From assembly GCA_017405525.1 (NCBI GenBank), contig JAFRAH010000018.1, positions 1-32,383 on the forward strand: 32,383 nucleotides of DNA, in the 5' to 3' direction. The translations under genes and the position numbers were made by a program. The notes beneath the pieces are model-generated. The model did no database searches, was not told the origin of the DNA, and saw only the letters and a list, made by a program, of their open reading frames with translations. Below, piece by piece: positions 1-7,818 of this stretch. Position 1 is the first letter of the stretch. Each line of letters begins with the position of its first letter. The stretch is from Synergistaceae bacterium (GTDB taxonomy: Bacteria; Synergistota; Synergistia; Synergistales; Aminobacteriaceae).

Positions 1-538
1 CAAGCTCAAGGACAAGTTCATTGTGGGACATGCCGGGCGTTTCATGCGCCAGAAGAATCACGGCTTCCTGATCGACATATTCGCGGAGATACACAGGCGG
101 CGTGATGATGCTGTGCTGCTCCTTGCGGGGGATGGCGAGCTTATGGACGAGGTTACGGACAAGGTCATGCGTCTGGGGCTGAATGAGTGCGTTGTGTTCC
201 TGGGGAACGTCCACGACATGGAGAGATACTATCAGGCAATGGACGTGTTCATACTGCCGAGCCTGTACGAAGGTCTGCCGGTTGTAGGGAGTGAAGTTCA
301 GGTGTCAGAGCTTCCGTTCCTCTGTGCTGACACCGTTACGCCTGAGACGAAATTCTGCGACAACATGCGCTTCATGTCCTTGCGTGAGAATGCGAGGGAC
401 TGGGCACGTGAGGCTCTCCGAATCTCGAACGGCCATATTCGCCGGGACATGAGCCAGCCTGCACGTGATGCCGGGTTCGACATCAAGGCTCAAGGTGCGA
501 GAATGTCCGAATGGTACTGTCAGTTGCTGGGGATATAG
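1..538 (+). CDS. Glycosyltransferase family 4-type, C-terminal part (5' truncated by window)
   Basis: The reading frame is open from base 2, so the N-terminal acceptor-binding domain lies outside the window. What remains is the C-terminal GT-B donor-binding domain. It begins with the GHAGRF.RQKNHGFLIDIF segment typical of EpsF-like glycosyltransferases, then LLLAGDGELMDEV, VVFLGNVHDMERYYQAMDVF, and the sugar-nucleotide site LPSLYEGLPVVGSEVQ with its two conserved glutamates. Members move a sugar from a nucleotide donor onto polysaccharide or glycan intermediates at the cytoplasmic face of the membrane. The substrate cannot be told. The stop at 536-538 lies inside the 3' end of the convergent citG gene. 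The family is clear; the exact role is not. Confidence 0.85.
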   Translation, partial: KLKDKFIVGHAGRFMRQKNHGFLIDIFAEIHRRRDDAVLLLAGDGELMDEVTDKVMRLGLNECVVFLGNVHDMERYYQAMDVFILPSLYEGLPVVGSEVQVSELPFLCADTVTPETKFCDNMRFMSLRENARDWAREALRISNGHIRRDMSQPARDAGFDIKAQGARMSEWYCQLLGI

Positions 539-1370
539 AGTAGAGGAAGTACGTTACTGCTAGGAGATCCCCGGAGCCTCCCGGAGAAATCCACCGTGAA
601 ATGAACTCGTCATCAAGCCGCCGGATGTCCTCAAGACCGAAGCCTGAACTCACCATCTCATGAGCCGTCCTCATGACCTCTTGGGCTGTCTTCATGTCGT
701 GGCGGGATATTATGTTCGTGTCGTGTGCATGTGCCATAATGTGGATCAGCGTCATCGCAAGAGCGTCATTCATGCTCAGGCCGTCAGCAAGGTAGCGTTT
801 CAGTGCAGGAAGTGATGCCTCCCTCACCGAAGGATAGCCCGCCTCAGCCTCGCCGCGTATTCCTGTGATGCCATGTTCGAGGTAGACACGCTCCCCTTTC
901 GTGAGCATGGCCGGGGATTTTTCCCGAACCCCCGCAAAGTCAGCACTGCATATCCCCCTGCACATATCAGCCGCAAGAGTCATAGTCCCTTCAGCCGTAA
1001 GTTCACGCCCTGAACCCGAAAGATACCCCGCGCATGAAGCCAGAAGTCCCAGCGAGAATATTTCCCCCTTGTGAGTGTTTATGCCGCCGGTTGCACGGAA
1101 CATTCTGCGTTCGGCCTCAATCCCAATCTTGCGGATGCCCGGAAAAATTGAAGCAGGAGGAACGCCCACAGCTCCCCCTGCAAATCCTGCCTCCGTGAAC
1201 TCACTGAATGACCCTCCCAATGATGCCGCGCTCTTCATGAACGTGAAGAAGTCCATATCCCTGTGAGCTCCTGAGTTGTTGCGATCAACGAGTCCGGGCT
1301 TTGGGGTTGCCGACACTTCAAGGAGCATTGCCTCAAGTGCCAGCCTTCCGACTGCCTCACTCGTCATCAT
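483..1370 (-). CDS. citG: Triphosphoribosyl-dephospho-CoA synthase (CitG family)
   Basis: CitG makes 2'-(5''-triphosphoribosyl)-3'-dephospho-CoA from ATP and dephospho-CoA. This is the precursor of the prosthetic group of citrate lyase (or of malonate decarboxylase, via MdcB). The family signature is visible: EVSATPKPGLVDRNNSGAH near residues 18-36, DMDFF, GGINTHKGEIFSLGLL near 95-110, HAHDTNI, and the closing ISPGGSGDLLAVTYFL. About 295 residues matches the family length. Three in-frame ATGs at 1379, 1370 and 1367 compete, and no strong ribosome site precedes any of them; 1370 is chosen. The start overlaps the end of the RND gene by 14 bases, which suggests translational coupling. The 3' end overlaps the glycosyltransferase by 56 bases. 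No citrate lyase subunit genes are in the window. Confidence 0.85.
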   Translation of the reverse strand: MMTSEAVGRLALEAMLLEVSATPKPGLVDRNNSGAHRDMDFFTFMKSAASLGGSFSEFTEAGFAGGAVGVPPASIFPGIRKIGIEAERRMFRATGGINTHKGEIFSLGLLASCAGYLSGSGRELTAEGTMTLAADMCRGICSADFAGVREKSPAMLTKGERVYLEHGITGIRGEAEAGYPSVREASLPALKRYLADGLSMNDALAMTLIHIMAHAHDTNIISRHDMKTAQEVMRTAHEMVSSGFGLEDIRRLDDEFISRWISPGGSGDLLAVTYFLYSISPATDSTIRTFSHLEP

Positions 1371-4300
1371 CGTCTTCATCGTCGTATTCGTCCGAGTCAT
1401 CGTCAGTGTCAGTTTCGCCGTATTCCCTGCCACGTATCCTGTCCCAGAAGAGCCAGAGCCTCCACACGCATTTATACGCCGCAGGTATCGAGAGCATGGC
1501 CAGCATTCCGCCCGCAATCAGGCCGCCAATCGCAACGACAGCAATCGGCCTCTTCATCTCCGAGCCTCTTCCTGTTGAGAGCAATGGGAGCAGTGAGACG
1601 ACCGACGTAACCACAGCCATCAATAGCGACTTGAACCTGACGTGGCAAGCCTCTTCAACCGCCTCATAAGGGTGAGTTCCCTTGAGCCTCAGAACTTCCG
1701 CGTAATCGACAACAACGATTGCATTATTGACGACCATACCGACAAGCATAATCATTCCTATCAGTGCGAATATTGAGATGTTGACCTCAGAGATGAGCAT
1801 TGCCGGGACTACACCGATTGCTGCCATTGGGACTGTGGCAAGAATAACAATGCTGTAAATCCACGACTCAAGAATTGCCGCAACAACCAAGTACGTAACG
1901 ACGATAGCAATAACCAGTGTCCTTATGAGTTCCGTGAAGTTCTCGGCCATGTCTTCCTGTTCACCGCCGAAATTCACCGTTACGCCTTCGGGAAGAGTCA
2001 TGCCCTCGACAACCTCACGCATTCTTGCATTGCCCTCACCTGAAGTGATGTAGCGGACATTCCCCGTAACGACGACTGCCCTCTGACGCTCAACCCTCCG
2101 TATCTCGGTAGGTGAGTCGCTCCAAGCAACGTCAGCCATCTCATCGAGTGGAACAAGCCCGTAGCTCGTCATTATTGGGAGTTCGTGGGCGTTGAAGATG
2201 TCGCTGGCCTTGTCCCGTTCAATCCTCGCCTTTATGTCGTACTCATAGCCTCCCTGCCTGAACTTCCCTGCGTCCCTGCCGATAAGATAGCCCCTCACTA
2301 TTCCCGCAAGGTCTGAGATGTTTATTCCCAGTGGTGAGAGCCTCCAGCGTATTGGCTTGACCTGAAGCTCAGGTTTTCCCATCTCCATCTCAATGGTGAG
2401 GTCTCTTATTCCCGGAATTTTGCGGCCTCTTGCGCGTATCTCCTCCGCAAGATTGTAGAGCTGGTTCAAGTCCTCGCCCTTTATCTGTATCTCTATGGGG
2501 TTGCCAAAACCTGAACGTGTCGCGGCTATGGCTATCTGTACTCCCGGCAAGTTCGAGAGATAGGGACGTATCTTGTCGGCCAAGTCTTGGGTTGATGGCC
2601 TGTCGGGGTCTTCAGTCATGTAGAGTGCTACTTGTGCCTCACTGATTGAGTTGCTCCTCATTGAGCTGGCTACTGTCGAGACTACGTTCTTGATGTATTT
2701 CCGTTCGGGCAGGGTGTTGATGTAGTCCTCAACGTGATAGATCAGGTCAGCCGTCCGGTATATGGATGAGTTGTTGTCGAGCGTCAGAGTAATCCTCACA
2801 GTACCGTCATCCATTGAGGGGGTGAACTGCGTGCCGATGAAGCCGCCCAACTTCAACGAGCCGTAAGTGGCAAGAACGGTGAACAGAACCGTAAGCATTG
2901 GGAACCTCATAGCCACATGAAGGATGATGAAGAAGAGATCCCTGAAGCCGTCAAATATCCAGTTCCACCAGCCGGTTAATATCTTGCCGATTAGTGGGAG
3001 CTCGCCATTGTCGTTTTTGTCCTTCTTCATTCTTGCGGCCAAACAGGGAGTTACTGCCATTGTTACCCAGAGTGAGAAGGCTGTAGCATAGACGATAGTA
3101 ACAGCGTAGGGTTTCAGGAACTGCCCCGCAATCGTGCTCATCAGTGCGACGGGCATAAACACTCCCAAGTTCGTCAACACTCCCGCAAGAACGGACATTG
3201 AGATTTCTACCGTGCCTTCTTCTGCGGCCTCGAAAGGCTCATATCCCATGTCCCTGAAGCGGTAGATGTTCTGGATGATGAGTATTGCGTTCATGACGAG
3301 CGTACCCATCGAGAGCGCAAGGCCGAGCGTGCTCATGAGGTTTAGGGTGTAGCCGTGAATCTGAAGGGGAACGAACGTTGCGGCAAAAGCTACGGGCATC
3401 GAGAAAGCAACAATGAACGTAGCTCCGAACCTCCCCAAGAAGAGATATATCACGAGTGCGGTCAAGGCTATACCGATTGCAGTATCACGGATGATGTTCT
3501 TGACTGCGGACTCGACAAACCCCGTGTCATCGTAGGTGTACTCAAACGTAAAATCCGGGTAGTCCCTCATTGTGCGTGTCATGAGGCGTTTTATCTGCCT
3601 TCCTGCCTCGACAACGTCAGCATTTGAGCGCGGGCTTATCCTGAGCTGAACTACAGGGTGCCCGTCTGCCCGTGCCATGCTCCTCTGGTCTTCCTCGCCG
3701 TCCACAACCTCGCCTAGCATCGAGAGCCTCACAGGCTGGCCGTTGGGTGTGGGTATGAGGATGTCCTCCAGCTGCTCCACCTCGTTGAACTCGCCCATGA
3801 GACGCAACGATACTTCATCTTTCCGCTGGGTGATGTAGCCTGAAGGTGTCGTCTGGTTGTTCGCCGCAACGACATTGCACACCTGCATGTAGTTGATGCC
3901 GTAATCGCTCAGTGCCGCAGGGTCAAGGTTAATGTGTATCTCCCTGTCCCTTCCGCCCGTAACGTCAACTCGTCCCACTCCCTCAACTCGTGCAACAACC
4001 GGCTGAATCCTGTCCTCAATAATCTTCTTGGCTGTCTTTTCCGGCATTGATGAGCTGAACGAGATAATCAGGAATGGCTGGGCTGATATGTCGAACTTGC
4101 TCGAAACTGGCTCGTCGGCATCATCAGGAAGATCCGGGACGTTTGCCTTCACCTTGTTGTTCACGTCGACAAGTGCAAGGTCAGGGTTAGTTCCTGCTTC
4201 CATCTCAACCGCTACCATTGAGATGCCTTCAATTGAGTATGTTGTTATGGACTTGAGATTTTCGAGGTCGGCTAATGCGTCTTCGAGGGGCTTGCTGATG

Positions 4301-4488
4301 AGCTGTTCGATTTCGTTCGGGCCTGCTCCTGTGTAGGTAGTTCGGACAAGGACAAAGGGGAGCTCAACATCAGGGTAAAGAGTAACGCCTAACGTGAAGT
4401 AGCTTGAGATGCCTAACAGTATCCATATGACAACAGAACACCCGGTAAAGACCGGGTGCGTAATGCAGAACTTTATGAATCCTCTCAT
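1357..4488 (-). CDS. RND-family efflux pump, inner-membrane permease (AcrB/SwrC-like)
   Basis: This 1043-residue protein has the full RND layout: TM1 (about 12-34), a large periplasmic porter loop (about 35-330), TMs 2-6 (about 335-485), a second porter loop (about 550-850) and TMs 8-12 (about 855-1010). Segments such as LYPDVELPFV, TYTGAGPNEIEQLISKPLEDAL and GMVVNNAIVVVDYAE (916-930) are typical of the HAE-1/SwrC branch. Such pumps export hydrophobic compounds using the proton gradient, working with a periplasmic adaptor and an outer-membrane channel. The adaptor gene lies 6 bases upstream; no TolC-like gene is in view. At TM4, where AcrB has Asp407-Asp408 and SwrC-type pumps have Asp-Asn, this protein reads GTLVMNAILIIQN, with Met399-Asn400. 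The C-terminus is a run of Asp and Glu. The substrate is unknown. Confidence 0.93.
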   Translation of the reverse strand: MRGFIKFCITHPVFTGCSVVIWILLGISSYFTLGVTLYPDVELPFVLVRTTYTGAGPNEIEQLISKPLEDALADLENLKSITTYSIEGISMVAVEMEAGTNPDLALVDVNNKVKANVPDLPDDADEPVSSKFDISAQPFLIISFSSSMPEKTAKKIIEDRIQPVVARVEGVGRVDVTGGRDREIHINLDPAALSDYGINYMQVCNVVAANNQTTPSGYITQRKDEVSLRLMGEFNEVEQLEDILIPTPNGQPVRLSMLGEVVDGEEDQRSMARADGHPVVQLRISPRSNADVVEAGRQIKRLMTRTMRDYPDFTFEYTYDDTGFVESAVKNIIRDTAIGIALTALVIYLFLGRFGATFIVAFSMPVAFAATFVPLQIHGYTLNLMSTLGLALSMGTLVMNAILIIQNIYRFRDMGYEPFEAAEEGTVEISMSVLAGVLTNLGVFMPVALMSTIAGQFLKPYAVTIVYATAFSLWVTMAVTPCLAARMKKDKNDNGELPLIGKILTGWWNWIFDGFRDLFFIILHVAMRFPMLTVLFTVLATYGSLKLGGFIGTQFTPSMDDGTVRITLTLDNNSSIYRTADLIYHVEDYINTLPERKYIKNVVSTVASSMRSNSISEAQVALYMTEDPDRPSTQDLADKIRPYLSNLPGVQIAIAATRSGFGNPIEIQIKGEDLNQLYNLAEEIRARGRKIPGIRDLTIEMEMGKPELQVKPIRWRLSPLGINISDLAGIVRGYLIGRDAGKFRQGGYEYDIKARIERDKASDIFNAHELPIMTSYGLVPLDEMADVAWSDSPTEIRRVERQRAVVVTGNVRYITSGEGNARMREVVEGMTLPEGVTVNFGGEQEDMAENFTELIRTLVIAIVVTYLVVAAILESWIYSIVILATVPMAAIGVVPAMLISEVNISIFALIGMIMLVGMVVNNAIVVVDYAEVLRLKGTHPYEAVEEACHVRFKSLLMAVVTSVVSLLPLLSTGRGSEMKRPIAVVAIGGLIAGGMLAMLSIPAAYKCVWRLWLFWDRIRGREYGETDTDDDSDEYDDEDDDDE

Positions 4489-4494
4489 GAATGG

Positions 4495-5604
4495 TTATCC
4501 CTCGTTAGCTTCGTCTGCAGTGCTTCTCCCAGCGACTGACGCATTCCTGATGATCTCGGCACCGTCATAAAGTACCCTGTTGCCGCTGGTGATTAGTGCA
4601 TCTCCGGGCTTGAGCCCTGACGTTACTACCACTCTTCCTTCGCGTCCCTCGCCTGTTGTTATGGCTGTGAGCTTGGCCTTGCCCCCGTCCGCAACATAGA
4701 CCGACTGAGTATTGCCGCGATAGATTACGACGTTCGAGGGGATGACTACAACGTTCTGCTGACTGCTGACCTTGAACCTTCCCTCAACGTAAGTTCCCGG
4801 AAGAATCCCGGAGTTCTCCGGCAGTCCAACTATTACGGGGTAGAGACCTGAGCCTGGCTGAGCTTCGGGGCTTATGCGTTTTACCCAGCCGTTATGTGTC
4901 TGGCCATCAACGCGAATCTCAACCGTAGTGCCTGCATTGATCTTCATGATGTCCTTCTTCGAGACCATGAGCTGAGCCTCCATAGTCTTGGGGTCAACGA
5001 TTGAGAGCAATACCGCCCCAGCCTCTGCAATTTCTCCGGGCTCAACGTTACGCGCCGCTACTATTCCGTTGATGCTGGCCTTGAGGCTCGTTCTCTGGAG
5101 TGATGACTGCGTGGACTTCAGGGCTGCCTCTGCCGTCTTCATGCGTGAATATGCTGCGTCAACCTCGGACTTCGAGATGCCTCCCTTTGCGTTGAGCTGC
5201 TTGAGCCTGTTGTAGTTCAGCACTGCCTCATCGTATGCTGTCTTCCCTGACTGTACCTGTGCTCCCCTCGCCGCAACCTGAAGGGTTATGAGTGTCTGGC
5301 CTGCCTTTACGGGGCTTCCTACGTCAACGTTCACGCTCCTGACTATCTCGCGCTCGTAGGTTGTTATGTTCTGTGTATGTGCGCTTTTTGCCTGGCCGTA
5401 ATAGCTCCTCCAAGTCTCCCAGTTTGTCGTCTTCAGTATCTCTGTCTCAACGGGGTAAACTGTTTCTGTCTGTGTTTCGAGCGAACGAAGATTAGCCGCG
5501 GCCTGTGCAAGTTTAGCCCTGACCTGAGTACTCACGAGGAAGCCCACACCGACAAGTGCCAATACCCACAATAATATTCTTATGCGTGTAAAAAATTTCA
5601 GCAT
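4495..5604 (-). CDS. RND pump periplasmic adaptor (membrane fusion protein, HlyD/AcrA type)
   Basis: The protein is about 369 residues. An N-terminal membrane anchor or uncleaved signal (FFTRIRILLWVLALVGVGFLV) is followed by a lipoyl half with VNVDVGSPVKAGQTLITLQ. A short alpha-helical hairpin follows (LNYNRLKQLNAKGGISKSEVDAAY to about SSLQRTSL), then the second lipoyl half (ASINGIVAARNVEPGEIAEAG), a beta-barrel and a membrane-proximal domain (VYVADGGKAKLTAITTG). It would link the adjacent pump to an outer-membrane channel. The start is ATG at 5604, with GGTGAT 8 bases upstream; an in-frame TTG at 5610 is also possible, with GAGG 6 bases upstream. The pump gene starts 6 bases after its stop, so the two are one operon. 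Confidence 0.9.
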   Translation of the reverse strand: MLKFFTRIRILLWVLALVGVGFLVSTQVRAKLAQAAANLRSLETQTETVYPVETEILKTTNWETWRSYYGQAKSAHTQNITTYEREIVRSVNVDVGSPVKAGQTLITLQVAARGAQVQSGKTAYDEAVLNYNRLKQLNAKGGISKSEVDAAYSRMKTAEAALKSTQSSLQRTSLKASINGIVAARNVEPGEIAEAGAVLLSIVDPKTMEAQLMVSKKDIMKINAGTTVEIRVDGQTHNGWVKRISPEAQPGSGLYPVIVGLPENSGILPGTYVEGRFKVSSQQNVVVIPSNVVIYRGNTQSVYVADGGKAKLTAITTGEGREGRVVVTSGLKPGDALITSGNRVLYDGAEIIRNASVAGRSTADEANEG

Positions 5605-5659
5605 AAACAAACATCACCTCGTATATAAATTTTTGTGTGAATGTATCTTGTGAAACCGC

Positions 5660-5668
5660 ATTATAGCA
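5660..5668 (-). promoter_or_regulatory. Extended -10 promoter for the efflux operon
   Basis: On the minus strand the sequence reads TGCTATAAT, a perfect extended -10 element. It lies about 55 bases upstream of the adaptor start and gives a predicted transcript start near 5653. No convincing -35 sits 16-18 bases upstream, which is usual for extended -10 promoters. It separates the pump operon from hydE. Confidence 0.55.
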
Positions 5669-5731
5669 TAGTGAAACACAGCAACATGAATAAAATGTGA
5701 AGTGAAAGAGTGAAGAAGGGAGGCCTTGAGG

Positions 5732-6787
5732 TTATAGTGCCCTCTTGAAGTCCCCCCTGTCAACAACAACCTCATAGCCTATTGAGCGCATCCGATTGCT
5801 GAGGCATTCCCTGCACTGCGCTGACTCCTCGCCCGTGCATATCTTGTTGTCGTAGAGCTCGTACTTCCTCCGAACGTTCACAGGCGACAAGTTCGGCATG
5901 ACCACATTAGCACCCGACATTATGCCCTTCTCCCGTCCCAACGGGTCAATAGTCCCCAGTGCTGTAGTCGCTGGCAGTAGGACAGGCGGGTGAACCAGAC
6001 GTATCACCGACAGCAAGTAGCACGTCAGCTCAAGCGTCCCGGCTGGCTCGTCCCTGAACGGCGTATCCTTGTGGGGAATGAACGGCCCAATCCCGCACAT
6101 CTCAGGCCGGAACGTCTCAATGAACTTCAGGTCTTCCGCAAGTATTCTTGTTGTCTGGTACGGACTGCCCACCATGAAGCCGCAACCAACCTGATAGCCC
6201 AGTTCCCGGAGTTCACGAAGGCAATTCATTCGGTTATCCCACGACATGGCCGGGGGGTGAAGCCTCGCGTAATGCTCAGGGTCAGCCGTCTCATGCCTCA
6301 GCAAATACCTGTCAGCCCCGCAAGCTCTCAGGTGCTCGTAGCTTGAACGTGAACGCTCGCCCATCGAGAGAGTTACGGCACAATCAGGATGGCTAGCCTT
6401 GATGCTCCTGACTATTCCCCCCAAGACCTCATCAGTGAAGTATGAGTCTTCCCCGCCCTGAAGAACGAACGTCCGAAATCCCAAGCTGTAGCCCTCATCA
6501 GCACACGCAGTAATCTCGTCGGGGTTAAGCCTGTAGCGTTCACAGTGAGGGTTGCTGCGTCTGATGCCACAATATAGACAGTCATTGCGGCAAATGTTCG
6601 AGACCTCAATTAGACCGCGAACATAGACGTGATTCCCGTAGATCCTCCGGCGTTCCTTCACGGCCAAATCACGCAAGAGCCTCGCGGATTCCTCGTTGCG
6701 CCCGGCTATCAGGCGTTCGTACTCCTCAATGCTCAGTGAGTGACTCTCTGACAGCTTACGGATTAGCGGGGAAATGTCTTCGGCCAT
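5732..6787 (-). CDS. hydE: [FeFe]-hydrogenase H-cluster maturase HydE (radical SAM)
   Basis: HydE is a radical-SAM enzyme needed, with HydG and HydF, to build the 2Fe subcluster of [FeFe] hydrogenase in the cytoplasm. The radical-SAM motif CX3CX2C is C66-C70-C73 in NICRNDCLYCGIRRSN. Family-specific stretches include GYSLGFRTFVLQGGED, HETADPEHYARLHP, GCGFMVGSPYQTT, GIGPFIPHKDTPF and GANVVMPNLSPVNVRRKYELYD. A C-terminal CX7CX2C (C317, C325, C328) matches the accessory cluster site found in many HydE proteins. Its 351 residues are the normal length. The start ATG lies 4 bases after the stop of the TM1266-type gene. No hydF, hydG or hydrogenase gene is in the window. Confidence 0.95.
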   Translation of the reverse strand: MAEDISPLIRKLSESHSLSIEEYERLIAGRNEESARLLRDLAVKERRRIYGNHVYVRGLIEVSNICRNDCLYCGIRRSNPHCERYRLNPDEITACADEGYSLGFRTFVLQGGEDSYFTDEVLGGIVRSIKASHPDCAVTLSMGERSRSSYEHLRACGADRYLLRHETADPEHYARLHPPAMSWDNRMNCLRELRELGYQVGCGFMVGSPYQTTRILAEDLKFIETFRPEMCGIGPFIPHKDTPFRDEPAGTLELTCYLLSVIRLVHPPVLLPATTALGTIDPLGREKGIMSGANVVMPNLSPVNVRRKYELYDNKICTGEESAQCRECLSNRMRSIGYEVVVDRGDFKRAL

Positions 6788-6791
6788 GAAG

Positions 6792-7034
6792 CTACTTCGA
6801 GAATGCTATAGTTACGCTCACACCCTCAAGTTTCCCGATGCGTCCCGAAAGTGCCGAGATAACGTCCTGCGGTGCGTCAAGTGCTATGCTGATGATGTTG
6901 ATGTTCTTCTGGTGGTAGGGCAGTCCCATTCGTCCGATGATGTAGTTCCTGTACTCGTGAAGCGTGGCGTTAAGGGTCTCGATTGAGTTCGTGTTCTCCA
7001 CTATGATGCTCATTACTGCTACTCTCGTTTCCAT
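6792..7034 (-). CDS. TM1266-type iron-only hydrogenase system regulator (ACT-like)
   Basis: This 80-residue protein matches the small family named 'putative iron-only hydrogenase system regulator' (TM1266 type). It begins ETRVAVMSIIVENTNSIETL, has the central HEYRNYIIGRMGLPY, then NINIISIALDAPQDVISALS, and ends GKLEGVSVTIAFSK. The beta-alpha-beta pattern resembles an ACT or NikR C-terminal ligand-binding fold, with no DNA-binding domain. It usually sits beside hydrogenase maturation genes, as here 4 bases before hydE. An AGGAGG ribosome site lies 10 bases before the ATG. The family name is a label only; I know of no defined biochemical role. Confidence 0.85.
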   Translation of the reverse strand: METRVAVMSIIVENTNSIETLNATLHEYRNYIIGRMGLPYHQKNINIISIALDAPQDVISALSGRIGKLEGVSVTIAFSK

Positions 7035-7051
7035 GTGGGTAAATCCTCCTG

Positions 7052-7738
7052 TTATCTGTAGTCCGGGTAAAGCTCTTTTGCCCGCCCGTCTGAAACCTCA
7101 AAGTGCTGGTAGTCCTTCACGGTCTTCCAGTCTCCTCCCCACTCAAAGCCCCTCTCAGTGAAGAGCCTGAAGCACAAATCCCCGCGCTCAATCTTGTAGG
7201 GGAATGTCCTTGTCCTGTCGGTGTAGTTTCCTGCTGTTGAGGGCTCTACTGTGAGTTTACCGTCTACTGTCTTGATGTAGGGATTATACAGCGTGTTTAT
7301 GTCGACCGCCAAACCTAAGCCGTGCTTTGAGATTCTTGTTGTGTGGGAGATAAAGCGGAAGTTGAAGCATGAAGAATTGTTGTCCCTCATTGATGCCTCA
7401 TCGTCAGCATCGTACTCATCTACCAGCCTCACCCGCTCAATGGGATAGCCTGCCTCATAGAGTGCCCTGAAGATGTCGAGAACGTCAGAAGCTATGTGAA
7501 CGTTGCAGACGAGTTCGCCTTCATGGGTGATGCCGTTGATGTCCTTGTGGAGAATGTGAAGGTGTCTCAGGTCTTCGAGGGGAATGGGGCAGTTGTCCTT
7601 GTAGGATTTTCCCTTAATCCGTGCGAAAGTATCAGCATCAATTTCTGAGATAGTGAAGTCCCCTAAGTCTTCCCCCCAAAAAACGGAAGCCTGAAAAACC
7701 AACCACAGAACCGCCACAACTAACATAAATTTTCTCAT
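7052..7738 (-). CDS. Secreted M15-family metallopeptidase (D-Ala-D-Ala carboxypeptidase-like)
   Basis: This is a 228-residue exported protein with an N-terminal signal-like helix (MRKFMLVVAVLWLVFQASVF). The M15 zinc-site pattern is present: SKHGLGLAVDIN supplies His139 and Asp146, and DYQHFEV supplies His212, preceded by GFEWGGDWK. The family includes VanY-like carboxypeptidases and endolysin-type L,D-peptidases that cut peptidoglycan stem peptides in the periplasm. The start is ATG 7738, because the signal peptide begins there and GAGAGG precedes it; an upstream in-frame start would add an unlikely cysteine-rich leader. The next gene on this strand (TM1266 type) begins 17 bases after its stop. 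The exact bond cleaved cannot be told. Confidence 0.85.
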   Translation of the reverse strand: MRKFMLVVAVLWLVFQASVFWGEDLGDFTISEIDADTFARIKGKSYKDNCPIPLEDLRHLHILHKDINGITHEGELVCNVHIASDVLDIFRALYEAGYPIERVRLVDEYDADDEASMRDNNSSCFNFRFISHTTRISKHGLGLAVDINTLYNPYIKTVDGKLTVEPSTAGNYTDRTRTFPYKIERGDLCFRLFTERGFEWGGDWKTVKDYQHFEVSDGRAKELYPDYR

Positions 7739-7776
7739 GAGTAAGTAACCTCTCTGCAATGCAAAATTGTATACTC

Positions 7777-7791
7777 TGCTACAATATAGCA
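7777..7791. promoter_or_regulatory. Overlapping divergent extended -10 elements within a palindrome
   Basis: The 15 bases read TGCTA-CAATA-TAGCA, a perfect 5-bp inverted repeat. On the plus strand they give TGC-TACAAT (7777-7785), 34 bases upstream of the small-protein ATG at 7819. On the minus strand they give TGC-TATATT (7791-7783), 45 bases upstream of the M15 peptidase ATG at 7738. The two -10 hexamers share three bases. The assignment is by motif only. Confidence 0.4.
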
Positions 7792-7818
7792 TATCCACAC
7801 AAAGGAGGCGCATTACAC

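Noticed and set aside
1371-1517. N-terminal extension of CitG upstream to 1517
   Set aside because: The added 49 residues are another-frame translation of the pump's C-terminus, and CitG proteins begin near the ATGs at 1367-1379.
7739-7813. Longer M15 peptidase start at 7813
   Set aside because: It would put a Cys/Tyr-rich leader ahead of an otherwise standard signal peptide and cover the promoter palindrome.
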